DNA of 64,000 nucleotides from Rhodobacteraceae bacterium QY30 (GTDB taxonomy: Bacteria; Pseudomonadota; Alphaproteobacteria; Rhodobacterales; Rhodobacteraceae). The stretch is from the NCBI GenBank assembly GCA_002356635.1, contig CP023454.1:2712501-2776500 (forward strand), in the 5' to 3' direction. Below the pieces are notes generated by a model, which saw only the letters and a program-made list of their open reading frames with translations, did no database searches and was not told where the DNA came from. Made by a program: the position numbers and the translations under genes. Below, piece by piece: positions 33,835-42,427 of the stretch; the stretch's first letter is position 1; every line of letters begins with the position of its first letter.

Positions 33835-34893
33835 TCATCCGCCCGTGTGATTCATGCCGCGCGCCATTCCGCCAGTCGGCACACCGCGCGAATAATCGAA
33901 GTCATGGCCGCGGGGCTTGCGCGCGATGCCGTCGCGGATTGCCTGTTGCAGCGGTTCAAGATCGGGTGAGGCGCGCAGGACGCTCCGCAGGTCGGTCGCG
34001 CCCTCTTGCCCGAGGCAGGGGAACAATTCGCCGGTGCAGGTCAGCCGCACGCGGTTGCAGGTTTCGCAGAAACTGTGGGTCAGCGGCGTGATGAAACCGA
34101 TCTTCAACCCCGTTTCGGCCAGGCGGACATAGCGGGCAGGGCCGCCGGTGGTTTCAACCAGCGGGACCAGTGTGAACCGCTCGGCCAGCCGCGCGCGCAA
34201 GGCCGACAACGGCAGGAAGTGGTCCAGCCGGTCCATCATCCCCTCGTCGCCCATCGGCATCACCTCGATGAAGGTCAGGTCATGGCCCTCGCCGGTGCAC
34301 CAGTCGACCAGCGGGAACAGCTCGTCATCGGTCAGGCCCTTCAGCGCCACGGCGTTGATCTTCACTCGCAGTCCGGCGCATTTCGCGGCCGCGATCCCTT
34401 CCAGCACCGGCGACAACTGTCCCCGCCGGGTGAGGGCGGCAAAGCGGGCCGGATCCAGCGTGTCAAGCGAGACATTGACCCGACGCACCCCGCAGGCGGC
34501 CAGATCGGCGGCGTGGCGGGCCAGCTGGCTGCCATTGGTCGTCAGGGTCAGCTCCTTCAGGGCGCCGCTTTCCAGATGGCGCGTCATGGCCCGAAAGAAA
34601 CTGAGGATGTCGCGCCGCACCAGCGGTTCGCCTCCGGTAATGCGCAGCTTTGCGACCCCAAGGCCGATGAACGCCGAGCACAGCCGATCCAGTTCTTCCA
34701 GCGACAGAAGATCCTTGCGCGGCAGGAACTGCACCCGCTCGCCCATGCAATAGGAGCAGCGGAAATCGCAGCGGTCGGTCACCGAGACGCGCAGGTAACG
34801 GACGACCCGGGCGAAGCGGTCGGAAAGCAGGCCGCAAACCGGGCGGGCATGGGCGGCCTGTGTCGGGACGGGATCAAGGAACACCGGTTTCAC
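33835..34893 (-). CDS. moaA: GTP 3',8-cyclase MoaA (radical SAM)
   Basis: A 352-residue enzyme for the first step of Moco synthesis. It has an N-terminal [4Fe-4S] with [18 protein letters not shown], the C-terminal cluster cysteines in [19 protein letters not shown], and the essential C-terminal Gly-Gly. A GTG start at 34893 overlaps the moeA stop (GTGA). Confidence 0.95.
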   Translation of the reverse strand: MKPVFLDPVPTQAAHARPVCGLLSDRFARVVRYLRVSVTDRCDFRCSYCMGERVQFLPRKDLLSLEELDRLCSAFIGLGVAKLRITGGEPLVRRDILSFFRAMTRHLESGALKELTLTTNGSQLARHAADLAACGVRRVNVSLDTLDPARFAALTRRGQLSPVLEGIAAAKCAGLRVKINAVALKGLTDDELFPLVDWCTGEGHDLTFIEVMPMGDEGMMDRLDHFLPLSALRARLAERFTLVPLVETTGGPARYVRLAETGLKIGFITPLTHSFCETCNRVRLTCTGELFPCLGQEGATDLRSVLRASPDLEPLQQAIRDGIARKPRGHDFDYSRGVPTGGMARGMNHTGG

Positions 34894-36119
34894 CTTCCGC
34901 AGAATGGATGCCAGTCAAGACGCTGGCCGGGGATGACTTCGCCGCAGTCGGCGGGGACAACAGCCAGGCCGTCGGCTTCGGCCAGCGGGAACAGCGTTCC
35001 CGAAACGCCCTGTCCCAGCCGTTCCAGCCGCACGGGGCCGGACCCGTCCGCGCCAAGGCAGCGGACGGGAAAGACCTCCAGGCGGCCGGGACTGCGCCGC
35101 CAGGAGAATTCCGCCCGGGCGCTGGCCTGTGCGAAGGCCGTGGGCGCCCGGCCGGTCAGCCGGTCGATCTGGGCGGCGACGAACAGATGAAAGCCCACGA
35201 AGGCGGCAAAGGGATTGCCGGGCAGGCCGGTAAAGCCGGTCTGGCGGACCTTGCCGAACATCACCGGCTTTCCCGGTTTGACAGCGACGCGCCAGGCCGC
35301 AATCTCGCCGCCCGCCGCGGCCACAGCCGGCCGCAGCAGGTCAAGCCCGCCCATCGACGCGCCCCCCGAGGTGACGACCAGATCCGCCGTTTCGGCGAGT
35401 TCCGTCAAACTTTTCGCGATGCCGTCCAGATCGTCGGACAGGACACCACCGTCCACCGCCTCGGCTCCCGCGGCTTCGGCCAGCGCCAGCAGCATCGGGC
35501 GATTGGCGTCATGGATCTGGCCTTCGCCGCGCGCGCCGCGGGCCAGTTCGTCGCCCGTGGACAGGACCGCGATGCGCGGGCGGCGGACGACCGACAGCCG
35601 CGCAAGCCCGTTCGCCGCCAGAAGCCCGATGTGGTGGGGCAGGATCCGCTGTCCCTTCGCGATCAGACGCGCGCCCATCGGCTGATCGCTGCCCGCCAGC
35701 CGGACATTCTCGCCGGGTTGTGGCCGCCGCGACAGGACCACATGGCCGTCCTCCTCTCGCGTCTCCTCGACGGGCAGGACGGCATCGGCACCTTCCGGCA
35801 GCGCCGCGCCCGTGTAGATCCGCGCCGCCGTTCCCGGCCGAAGCGGAGCCGCCGCCCCTGCCCCGGCCGCAATCGTTCCAGCGACCGGCAGCCGAAGCAC
35901 CCCGGATCCGGTGGTGGAGGATGACAGCGCAAAGCCGTCCATCGCCGAGCAGGTGAAGAACGGCATCGAAGTCACCGACAGGACATCCCCGGCGGCAATC
36001 CGGCCGGAGGCGGCGGCCAGCGTCACCTCCTCGGGATCGGACAGTGGCATTACCTGCGCCAGGGCAATGTCGCGCGCGGCGTCCACGTCGATCATCGCAG
36101 GGGATGGATGCTTCTGCAT
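34890..36119 (-). CDS. moeA: Molybdopterin molybdenumtransferase MoeA
   Basis: A 409-residue enzyme inserting molybdate into adenylated molybdopterin. It shows [31 protein letters not shown] and VTSGGASMG. It starts 62 bases downstream of the torA-like stop on the same strand, so Moco synthesis and the molybdoenzyme are adjacent. An inverted repeat lies in that gap. Confidence 0.94.
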   Translation of the reverse strand: MQKHPSPAMIDVDAARDIALAQVMPLSDPEEVTLAAASGRIAAGDVLSVTSMPFFTCSAMDGFALSSSTTGSGVLRLPVAGTIAAGAGAAAPLRPGTAARIYTGAALPEGADAVLPVEETREEDGHVVLSRRPQPGENVRLAGSDQPMGARLIAKGQRILPHHIGLLAANGLARLSVVRRPRIAVLSTGDELARGARGEGQIHDANRPMLLALAEAAGAEAVDGGVLSDDLDGIAKSLTELAETADLVVTSGGASMGGLDLLRPAVAAAGGEIAAWRVAVKPGKPVMFGKVRQTGFTGLPGNPFAAFVGFHLFVAAQIDRLTGRAPTAFAQASARAEFSWRRSPGRLEVFPVRCLGADGSGPVRLERLGQGVSGTLFPLAEADGLAVVPADCGEVIPGQRLDWHPFCGR

Positions 36120-36143
36120 CGGCGGATTCCTTCAGGTAGCGGA

Positions 36144-36169
36144 ACGCGGCCCGGACACCCGGGCCGCGT
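36144..36169 (-). terminator. GC hairpin between torA and moeA
   Basis: ACGCGGCCCGG (36144-36154) pairs perfectly with CCGGGCCGCGT (36159-36169), loop ACAC. No T-run follows in the minus direction (TTCC only), so it may be an mRNA-stabilising or attenuating hairpin rather than a full terminator. Confidence 0.6.
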
Positions 36170-36181
36170 CCCCGTCTTTCG

Positions 36182-38872
36182 TCAGTTCGCCGCGGCGTCC
36201 GAGGCGTTCTTCAGCAGGAAGTCCATGACCAAAGCCGCTTCCTTGTCATCCAGACCGGCGCGCGGGAACATCGACGGCGTGATCGCCTTCCACTGAAGCT
36301 GCGTGAAGGCGCCCACGTCACGCGGACCGTGGCAGACGGTGCAACGTTCGTAGAACATCTTCTCGCCCGGGCTCATCTCGGCATAAAGCGCCTCGATCAC
36401 CGCATCCAGCCGGTCAAGTCCCAGGTCGGCATCGTCGATCGCCGCCAGTTTCATGTCGTCGATGATCGCCGGTTTCTCGTAGGCCTGGTTCGGACCCTCG
36501 GGATCCTCGCACTTGCGGATCGACGCCAGACAGGTGTTCGCCGTCGTCGCCTGGCTCAGCCCCGAGGACTTCTGCGTCGAGGTCAGGAAGTTCACCAGAC
36601 CCGAGTTGCAGCGCCCCTTGCTGTCAAGGCTCGGCCAGCAGCCTTCGTAGATCGAGATGACTCCCGGCATGATCTCGTCCGAAACGACCGCACCGGCGAT
36701 GACGGTGCCGCGATCGTTGTAGATCTCGACGATATCGCCATCGGCGATCCCGCGCTTCTCGGCATCCTCGCGGTTGATCCTGACCGGCTCGCGGCCCTGC
36801 ACCTGATACAGCGCGCGCAGCTTTTCCGAGTTCGCCATCTGGCTGTGCAGGCGATACCAGGGGTGCGGGCTGACGACGTGCAGTTGGCCTTCCTTGGCGT
36901 TGCCCAGGTATTCCGCGGGCTCCAGCCACATCGGCATGCCCGGGCAGTCCTCCAGCTTCATGTCGGCGATGGTCTCGCAGAACATCTCGATCTTGCCCGA
37001 CTTGGTGTGCAGGTGGTTCTTTTCGGGATCTTCATAGAAGGATCCGTGACGAACCCAGGCACGCGCTTCCTTCGGGGCAGGCTGAAGGGCGTAGCCTTTA
37101 TCCCAGAATTCCTCGAAGGGCGTGGTCTTGGCCGCGGTCGTGCCGTTGTAGGCCTTCTTGATGATGTCGATGTATTCCGGGTAGGCCTGATCCTCGATGT
37201 ACTGCGAACCCTTGTAGAACAGCTCGGCCAGGGCGGTGAAGATCTCGAAGTCGCTTTTGCTTTCCGCCAGCGGCTCGATCACCTTCTTCATCGCGTAGAT
37301 CTTGTCGTTCGAATAGGTGCCGCCGACCGAAATGTCGTCGCGTTCCAGCGTCGAGGACGCGGGCAGCACGATGTCGGCCCAACGGGTCGCGGCCGTCCAC
37401 CAGACGTCCTGGCTGACGATGGTCTTGACCTTGCCCAGCGCCTTGATCAGCCGGTTCGTGTCCTGCTGGTGGGACATGAAGTTGTTGCCGGCGTTGTAGA
37501 TCATGTGGACATCCGGGTATTTGCGGATGTTGCCGTTGTAGAAGACCTCGGCGCCCGGATTTTCCAGCGCCTCGGTGATGCGCGAGGCGGGGACGATGTT
37601 CTGGGTGACGAAGTTCTTGCCCTGGCTCAGACCGGCGGGCGTTGACCCACCCGATTGCGGCATGCCGCCACTGCCGTAATGCCAGCTGAAGCCGACGCCC
37701 TGCCCGGGCTTGCCGATCTTGCCGGTCAGCGCGGCGAAGTTGATGATCGCCCAGTGCGTCATCTCGCCGTGGTGGGCGCGCTGCAACGACCAGGCGCCGG
37801 CGATTTCGGTCTTGGATTTTGCCAGCAGTTCCGCCAGTTCGCGGATCTTCGCGGCGTCGATGCCGGTGATCTTGGCGGCCCATTCCGGGGTCTTGGGCGT
37901 CTTGTCATCGCCCTTGCCCTGGACATAGGCGATCCACTTGTCCGACCCGACCGTGTATTTCTTCAGGTATTTCTTGTCCTCAAGTCCCTTGTCCAGGACG
38001 TGGTAGGCCATCGCCAGGAACAGCGCCACGTCGGTGTTCGGGATGATCTTCACCCAGTCGGCGTTCAGATACTGGTCCGAGGCGGTGCGCTGCGGGTTGA
38101 TCGAGATGAATTTCGTGCCGTTGTCGCGGATCTGTTCCCAGGGACCATACATCCCGTGGTCGGCAACGGTGTATTCGATGCGGTTGTTCTTGATCGGGTC
38201 GCAGCCGACCAGAACGAAGACTTCGGTGTTGTCGCGGATGACTTCCCAGGCGGTCTGCGCCGAATAGACCTCCATGTCGCCGATGACATGAGGAAGCGAA
38301 ATCTGGCTCGCGCCGCCGGACCAGTCGCCCACGGTGTTGGTGCAGCCGCCGATCATGTTGAAGAATTTGCCCTGCAGTACGTTCGGCCGCATGATGCCCG
38401 CATGGCTCCAGCCGCCGTAGGATGTCGACAGGATGCCCTGGTTGCCGTGTTCGACGATCGTGTCGGTGATGGCCTTGGCCGTCAGCTTCAGCGCGGTATC
38501 CCAGTCGACGCGGACGAATTCCTCCTTGCCGCGCAGTTCCGGCTTCACATCGCCCGACTTCCAGCCCTCAAGGTAGGACTTGCGCACCATGGGATAGTCG
38601 ATGCGCGTCTTGTCATAGGTGCGGTCCAGGACGCCATGCAACAGCATTTCGGTCGGGCGCTGGTCCAGCTGGATCACCGGAGCGATCTCGAAGACCTTGC
38701 CGTCGCGGACCACGGCCTCGAAGGGACCATAGTGGCTGGCGTGGAAGACCCGCCCCCGGAACGAGTTCGGGTCGATGGCGGCCAGCGCGGTGCTGTTCAT
38801 CAGCCAGCCAGTCCCCAGAAGGGCGGCACCGCCCTTCAGGAACCCTCGGCGGGTAGAATTGATCAATGTCAT
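36182..38872 (-). CDS. torA: TorA-type S-/N-oxide reductase fused to a C-terminal cytochrome c domain
   Basis: A protein of 896 residues, about 50 to 70 longer than usual TorA/DorA. A Tat signal (STRRGFLKGG, Arg8-Arg9) leads into the Mo-bisMGD reductase domain. Visible are SYGGWSHAG (with the serine expected to ligate Mo), DWSGGASQIS, GCDPIKNNRIEY, and the C-terminal pterin-binding region RINREDAEKRGIADGDIVEIYNDRG. After that (about 770-890) comes an extra domain with one haem c site, Cys844-Thr-Val-Cys847-His848, and a possible axial Met868. It resembles the C-terminal monohaem domain of TorC-type cytochromes. It would reduce TMAO or DMSO in the periplasm. No torC or torD lies nearby. Substrate preference is not resolved. 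Confidence 0.88.
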   Translation of the reverse strand: MTLINSTRRGFLKGGAALLGTGWLMNSTALAAIDPNSFRGRVFHASHYGPFEAVVRDGKVFEIAPVIQLDQRPTEMLLHGVLDRTYDKTRIDYPMVRKSYLEGWKSGDVKPELRGKEEFVRVDWDTALKLTAKAITDTIVEHGNQGILSTSYGGWSHAGIMRPNVLQGKFFNMIGGCTNTVGDWSGGASQISLPHVIGDMEVYSAQTAWEVIRDNTEVFVLVGCDPIKNNRIEYTVADHGMYGPWEQIRDNGTKFISINPQRTASDQYLNADWVKIIPNTDVALFLAMAYHVLDKGLEDKKYLKKYTVGSDKWIAYVQGKGDDKTPKTPEWAAKITGIDAAKIRELAELLAKSKTEIAGAWSLQRAHHGEMTHWAIINFAALTGKIGKPGQGVGFSWHYGSGGMPQSGGSTPAGLSQGKNFVTQNIVPASRITEALENPGAEVFYNGNIRKYPDVHMIYNAGNNFMSHQQDTNRLIKALGKVKTIVSQDVWWTAATRWADIVLPASSTLERDDISVGGTYSNDKIYAMKKVIEPLAESKSDFEIFTALAELFYKGSQYIEDQAYPEYIDIIKKAYNGTTAAKTTPFEEFWDKGYALQPAPKEARAWVRHGSFYEDPEKNHLHTKSGKIEMFCETIADMKLEDCPGMPMWLEPAEYLGNAKEGQLHVVSPHPWYRLHSQMANSEKLRALYQVQGREPVRINREDAEKRGIADGDIVEIYNDRGTVIAGAVVSDEIMPGVISIYEGCWPSLDSKGRCNSGLVNFLTSTQKSSGLSQATTANTCLASIRKCEDPEGPNQAYEKPAIIDDMKLAAIDDADLGLDRLDAVIEALYAEMSPGEKMFYERCTVCHGPRDVGAFTQLQWKAITPSMFPRAGLDDKEAALVMDFLLKNASDAAAN

Positions 38873-38928
38873 GGCGGTTCTCCGTCTTGTCTGCGATTGC
38901 AAACTGATCGGATGGCGCCATTCCGACC

Positions 38929-38942
38929 TTGACGGTCATCAA
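38929..38942. promoter_or_regulatory. FNR box in the torA-torR control region
   Basis: TTGACGGTCATCAA has the same TTGAC/ATCAA half-sites as the box in front of fnrL. It is centred 63 bases upstream of the torA ATG; a -41.5 position predicts a start near 38894 on the minus strand. Anaerobic activation of torA by FnrL is inferred. Confidence 0.7.
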
Positions 38943-38957
38943 CCAAACCGGTGAAGG

Positions 38958-38977
38958 CATGTTAAGACATGTAAAGA
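38958..38977. repeat. Tandem 10-bp direct repeat, candidate TorR boxes
   Basis: CATGTTAAGA (38958-38967) is followed immediately by CATGTAAAGA (38968-38977), 9 of 10 identical. E. coli TorR binds tandem decamers; the sequence differs but the architecture agrees. The second copy runs into the torR Shine-Dalgarno (AGAGGGA), so binding could also limit torR expression. Confidence 0.55.
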
Positions 38978-38984
38978 GGGACCG

Positions 38985-39689
38985 ATGCCCCAGCACATCC
39001 TGATCGTCGAGGATGACCGCGTGACCCGGATGCGTCTGGCTGGGTATCTGCGCAGCCTTGGCTATCAGGTGACCGAGGCCGGCGATGCCGCCGCCATGCA
39101 GGAGGTGATCGACACCGACCCCCCGGAACTGCTGCTTCTGGACATCGGGCTTGAAGGCAAGGACGGCCTGACGATCACCCGCGAACAGCGCGCGCATTCG
39201 CGGGTGGGGATCATCCTGCTGACCTCGCGCGATGACCAGATCGACCGGATCGTGGGGCTGGAGATGGGTGCAGACGATTATGTGACCAAGCCCTTCGACC
39301 GGCGCGAACTGGCGGCCCGGATCAAGAACCTGCTGGCCCGCATCGCCGACATCGGCCGCAGCGCGCCGACGCTGGACGCGGTGGACGAATTCGGGCCCTG
39401 GCATTTCGACCGCATCCGCCGCCGCCTTGTCTCGGCCGCCCGGATCGAAACGCTGAGCGCGCAGGAATTCGACCTTCTGGACACCCTGACCCGCAACCCC
39501 GGCATCACCTTCGGCCGCTCTCGCCTGAGCGAGATCATCGGACGCGGCGAGATGCGGCCCGGCGACCGGTCGATCGACGTGCTGGTCGGGCGGCTGCGGC
39601 GCAAGATCGAGGCCGATCCCGCCAACCCCGACTGGATCCTGACGCGCGCCGGCGAAGGCTACTGCTTCGCCGCGGCCCCGTCCGCCTGA
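38985..39689 (+). CDS. torR: OmpR-family response regulator (TorR/DorR-like)
   Basis: A 234-residue regulator. The receiver domain has the acidic pair Asp10-Asp11, phosphoacceptor Asp53 in LLLDIGLEGKDG, and the conserved Lys in VTKPFDRRELAARI. A winged-helix DNA-binding domain (about 135-230) ends with VLVGRLRRKIEADPANPDWILTRAGEGY. It is divergent from torA and convergent with torS, overlapping the torS end by 31 bases. Together with TorS and TorT it forms a complete N-oxide signalling set. Confidence 0.85.
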   Translation: MPQHILIVEDDRVTRMRLAGYLRSLGYQVTEAGDAAAMQEVIDTDPPELLLLDIGLEGKDGLTITREQRAHSRVGIILLTSRDDQIDRIVGLEMGADDYVTKPFDRRELAARIKNLLARIADIGRSAPTLDAVDEFGPWHFDRIRRRLVSAARIETLSAQEFDLLDTLTRNPGITFGRSRLSEIIGRGEMRPGDRSIDVLVGRLRRKIEADPANPDWILTRAGEGYCFAAAPSA

Positions 39690-42427
39690 AGTCCGAGCCG
39701 CGCCGAAACCGAAGAAATCCGCGACTTGGCCGCCGCCGCCTCCGACGCCAGGTCCGCCAGCGCCGCATCGTCCCCCTTCTCGATGCGCTGCAAAAGGCCG
39801 CACAGGTCGTGCAATGCAAAGTTGCTGGCCGCCCCCTTCAGCCTGTGCGCGATGCGACGGCGGGCCTCTGAGTCGGCCGTTGCCCAAAGGTCGCGTTGCG
39901 CCACGTCCAGGTCGGAAAGGAAGGCCGCCACGATGCTGCCGACAAGCTCGGCGCCCAGATTGGCCACGTCCTCGCGCAGGGCGTCTTCCAGCGGATCGTC
40001 GCTATCGGGCGCGGGCGCAAGTGGACCGACACCCTCCAGCAGCAGGGCCAGGGCGCGCGGTGACAGCGGCTTGGTCAACACATGGTCGACACCGAAGCGG
40101 GCGCGGGTTTCCACGTCGTCGCGGACCAGATCGGCGGTGAAGATCGCCAGCCGCGCCCCCTTGCGGTCGATGGCCTGGATGACATCCTCGCCGCGCATGT
40201 CGGGCAGGTCGAGGTCGATCAGGATGGCATCGAACCGGTCCGTGGCGGCAGCCTCCAGCCCTTCGCCGCCCGACGCGGCCTCGGCCACCGAGGCGCCCAT
40301 CCGTTCCAGATAGCCGCGCGCCACCAGCCGATTGACCGGATGGTCGTCCACCACCAGAACCCGCAGCCCCGGCAGGTTCAGCCCCGGCGCGGGGGTCATG
40401 TCCTCTGCTGCAAGCGCGGCCGGATCGCCTGCCGTCAGCCGCAGGACCAGCGTGAAGGTGCTGCCCCGGCCGGGCGCGGTGCTGATCCGCAGCTCTCCGC
40501 CCATGGCGTCGGTCAGTTGCCGCACGATCGCCAGGCCCAGCCCGACCCCCGGCAGCCCCTTCCGCCGCGCCTCGGCGGTGCGGCCATACACGTCGAAGGC
40601 GTGGCGCGCCTCTTCGGCCGTCATGCCCGCGCCGGTGTCGGCCACCGAAAAGGCGATCTCGTGGACCGCCGTGTCCACGGTGTGATGCATGACGGCCAGG
40701 CGCACCTCGCCCCTTTCGGTGTATTTCACCGCGTTCGAGATCAGGTTGACCAGAACCTGACGGATGCGTCCCGCGTCACCGATCAGGTTCGCGGGCAGGT
40801 CGGCCGCGATCTGGACAACGGCGGACAGGCCCTTGGCCCCCGCCAGAACCTGAAGGTGATGCCCGACCCCCTGCGCCAGCGCCCCCGGGTCGAACGCCGC
40901 CACGATGCTTTCCCCCGGCGTTTCCTCGCTGACCGAAAAGCGGAGGATGTCCTCGGTCATCGCTTGCAGGTCCCGCGCCGAGGTCAGTGCGGTTTCCAGC
41001 CGCGTCTTGCGGGCGGGACTGACCTCATCGGCGGCCAGCAGGTCCAGCAGACCGATCACCCCATTCAGAGGGGTGCGGATCTCGTGGCTCATCCGGGCCA
41101 GGAAATGGGTCTTGGCGCGGCTCAGTTCCTCGGCCTCGGCACGGGCCACGTTGGCCAGGTTCATCTCGGCCACCACATCGGCGGTACGGGCGAGGACGGC
41201 AGATTCCAGGCTGCGGCGCAGCCTCAGAGCCTCGTCCGTGCGGCGGCGCAGCACGTTCAGCGCCTTTTCCAGCTGGCCGATCTCGTCATGGCCGCTGATC
41301 CGCATCATCTCTCCGGTCTCGCCGCGCGCCACCCGGACCATCCGGTCCGTGACGGCCCCCAGCCGCAAGACGACCTGGCGGCGCGTCCGTGCCCAGACCC
41401 AATATCCCCCGAAGACCGCCAGGACGATGACAAGGATCAGTGCCACCGTCAGGGCCATCGCCCAGTTGGCTGCGTTGGCGATGCGCTGCCGCATCTGTTC
41501 CCGCGTGGCTTCGCGGCCCCTCTGCGCCTCCTCGGCCAGCAGGGCCAGCCGGCCCTCGACCCCGGCCGAAAGGGCAAGCACCTGATCCGCCACCTGCAAC
41601 TCGTCCTGGCGCAACCGCGCCAAGCCCGAGTCCGCGAATGCCGCCAGTTCCTTTCGGGCGGCCGCATCGGACCCGGCAGAAGGCAGGAACCCCGCTCGCG
41701 CCTGCGCCAGCGACAGCGCCTCGGCCAGCCTGTCCCGCAAGGCCTGAACCTCGCTTTCGTCATGGGCTTCGGCAAGTTGCTGGACAAGGCGCGACAGGCT
41801 GGCGGTCGCCTTCGCAAGCTCGGCCAGGCGTTCGAAGGCAAAGAAATCCCGATCCGCCAGATGGTCCAGAAGCGGCCGCGGGTCATGTCCGGCGGGGACG
41901 GAATACAGTTGCCAGATGTCGGCAGTGATCCGCAACCGCGCCAGATTGGTCCCCGCCGAAATCAGCGTGCCCAGCCGCTCTCCGGCCGCTTCAAGCCGCT
42001 GTCGCTCGGTCACGGCCGACCGGGCCAGGCGCCCGGCGCGCCCGACCGCGGCAGTGAGCTGCTCGACCAGGCGCAGGGCTTCGTCCGCTTCGGCCGCGGC
42101 GGTCCGGCTGTCGCCCAGGAACCGGCGCATGTCGGTGTTGCCCGCCGCGATGTCGCCGATCACGGAATGAAGCGCCGTGGACGTGCGCGCCGCATCGCCC
42201 TCGGTCCTGGCCTGCGCCAGCTGCGTCACCAGCGCATCGGCACGGTCCACATCGCGCGCAACCTGTTCGGTCCGCTGGATGATGGCGATGCTTTCGGACA
42301 GAACCTGCCCCTGCGACGAGATGAGCAGGCGGTTGACGCCGATCGACGCGACGCCGACAACGACAGTCAGACCGGAGAGGATCATGAAGACCGACTGGAG
42401 CTGTTTGTCGAACCGTCGTGCGCGCAT
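39659..42427 (-). CDS. torS: Tripartite hybrid sensor histidine kinase (TorS-like)
   Basis: A 922-residue phosphorelay kinase. There are two TM helices (about 13-35 and 322-347) flanking a long helical periplasmic sensor (about 36-320) of the kind that docks TorT. Then come a HAMP, the DHp with His448 (SHEIRTPLN), an HATPase with VGLGLAIV, a receiver with Asp738 (LIDLDLPDM), and an Hpt with His861 (AHRLKGAAS). Signal flow would be His448 to Asp738 to His861 to TorR. Its ATG (42427-42425) shares bases with the divergent torT ATG. Confidence 0.87.
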   Translation of the reverse strand: MRARRFDKQLQSVFMILSGLTVVVGVASIGVNRLLISSQGQVLSESIAIIQRTEQVARDVDRADALVTQLAQARTEGDAARTSTALHSVIGDIAAGNTDMRRFLGDSRTAAAEADEALRLVEQLTAAVGRAGRLARSAVTERQRLEAAGERLGTLISAGTNLARLRITADIWQLYSVPAGHDPRPLLDHLADRDFFAFERLAELAKATASLSRLVQQLAEAHDESEVQALRDRLAEALSLAQARAGFLPSAGSDAAARKELAAFADSGLARLRQDELQVADQVLALSAGVEGRLALLAEEAQRGREATREQMRQRIANAANWAMALTVALILVIVLAVFGGYWVWARTRRQVVLRLGAVTDRMVRVARGETGEMMRISGHDEIGQLEKALNVLRRRTDEALRLRRSLESAVLARTADVVAEMNLANVARAEAEELSRAKTHFLARMSHEIRTPLNGVIGLLDLLAADEVSPARKTRLETALTSARDLQAMTEDILRFSVSEETPGESIVAAFDPGALAQGVGHHLQVLAGAKGLSAVVQIAADLPANLIGDAGRIRQVLVNLISNAVKYTERGEVRLAVMHHTVDTAVHEIAFSVADTGAGMTAEEARHAFDVYGRTAEARRKGLPGVGLGLAIVRQLTDAMGGELRISTAPGRGSTFTLVLRLTAGDPAALAAEDMTPAPGLNLPGLRVLVVDDHPVNRLVARGYLERMGASVAEAASGGEGLEAAATDRFDAILIDLDLPDMRGEDVIQAIDRKGARLAIFTADLVRDDVETRARFGVDHVLTKPLSPRALALLLEGVGPLAPAPDSDDPLEDALREDVANLGAELVGSIVAAFLSDLDVAQRDLWATADSEARRRIAHRLKGAASNFALHDLCGLLQRIEKGDDAALADLASEAAAAKSRISSVSARLGLQADGAAAKQ

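Noticed and set aside
36329-38932. Long plus-strand frames antisense to torA
   Set aside because: They mirror codon bias of the reductase gene; no start signals or recognisable domains.
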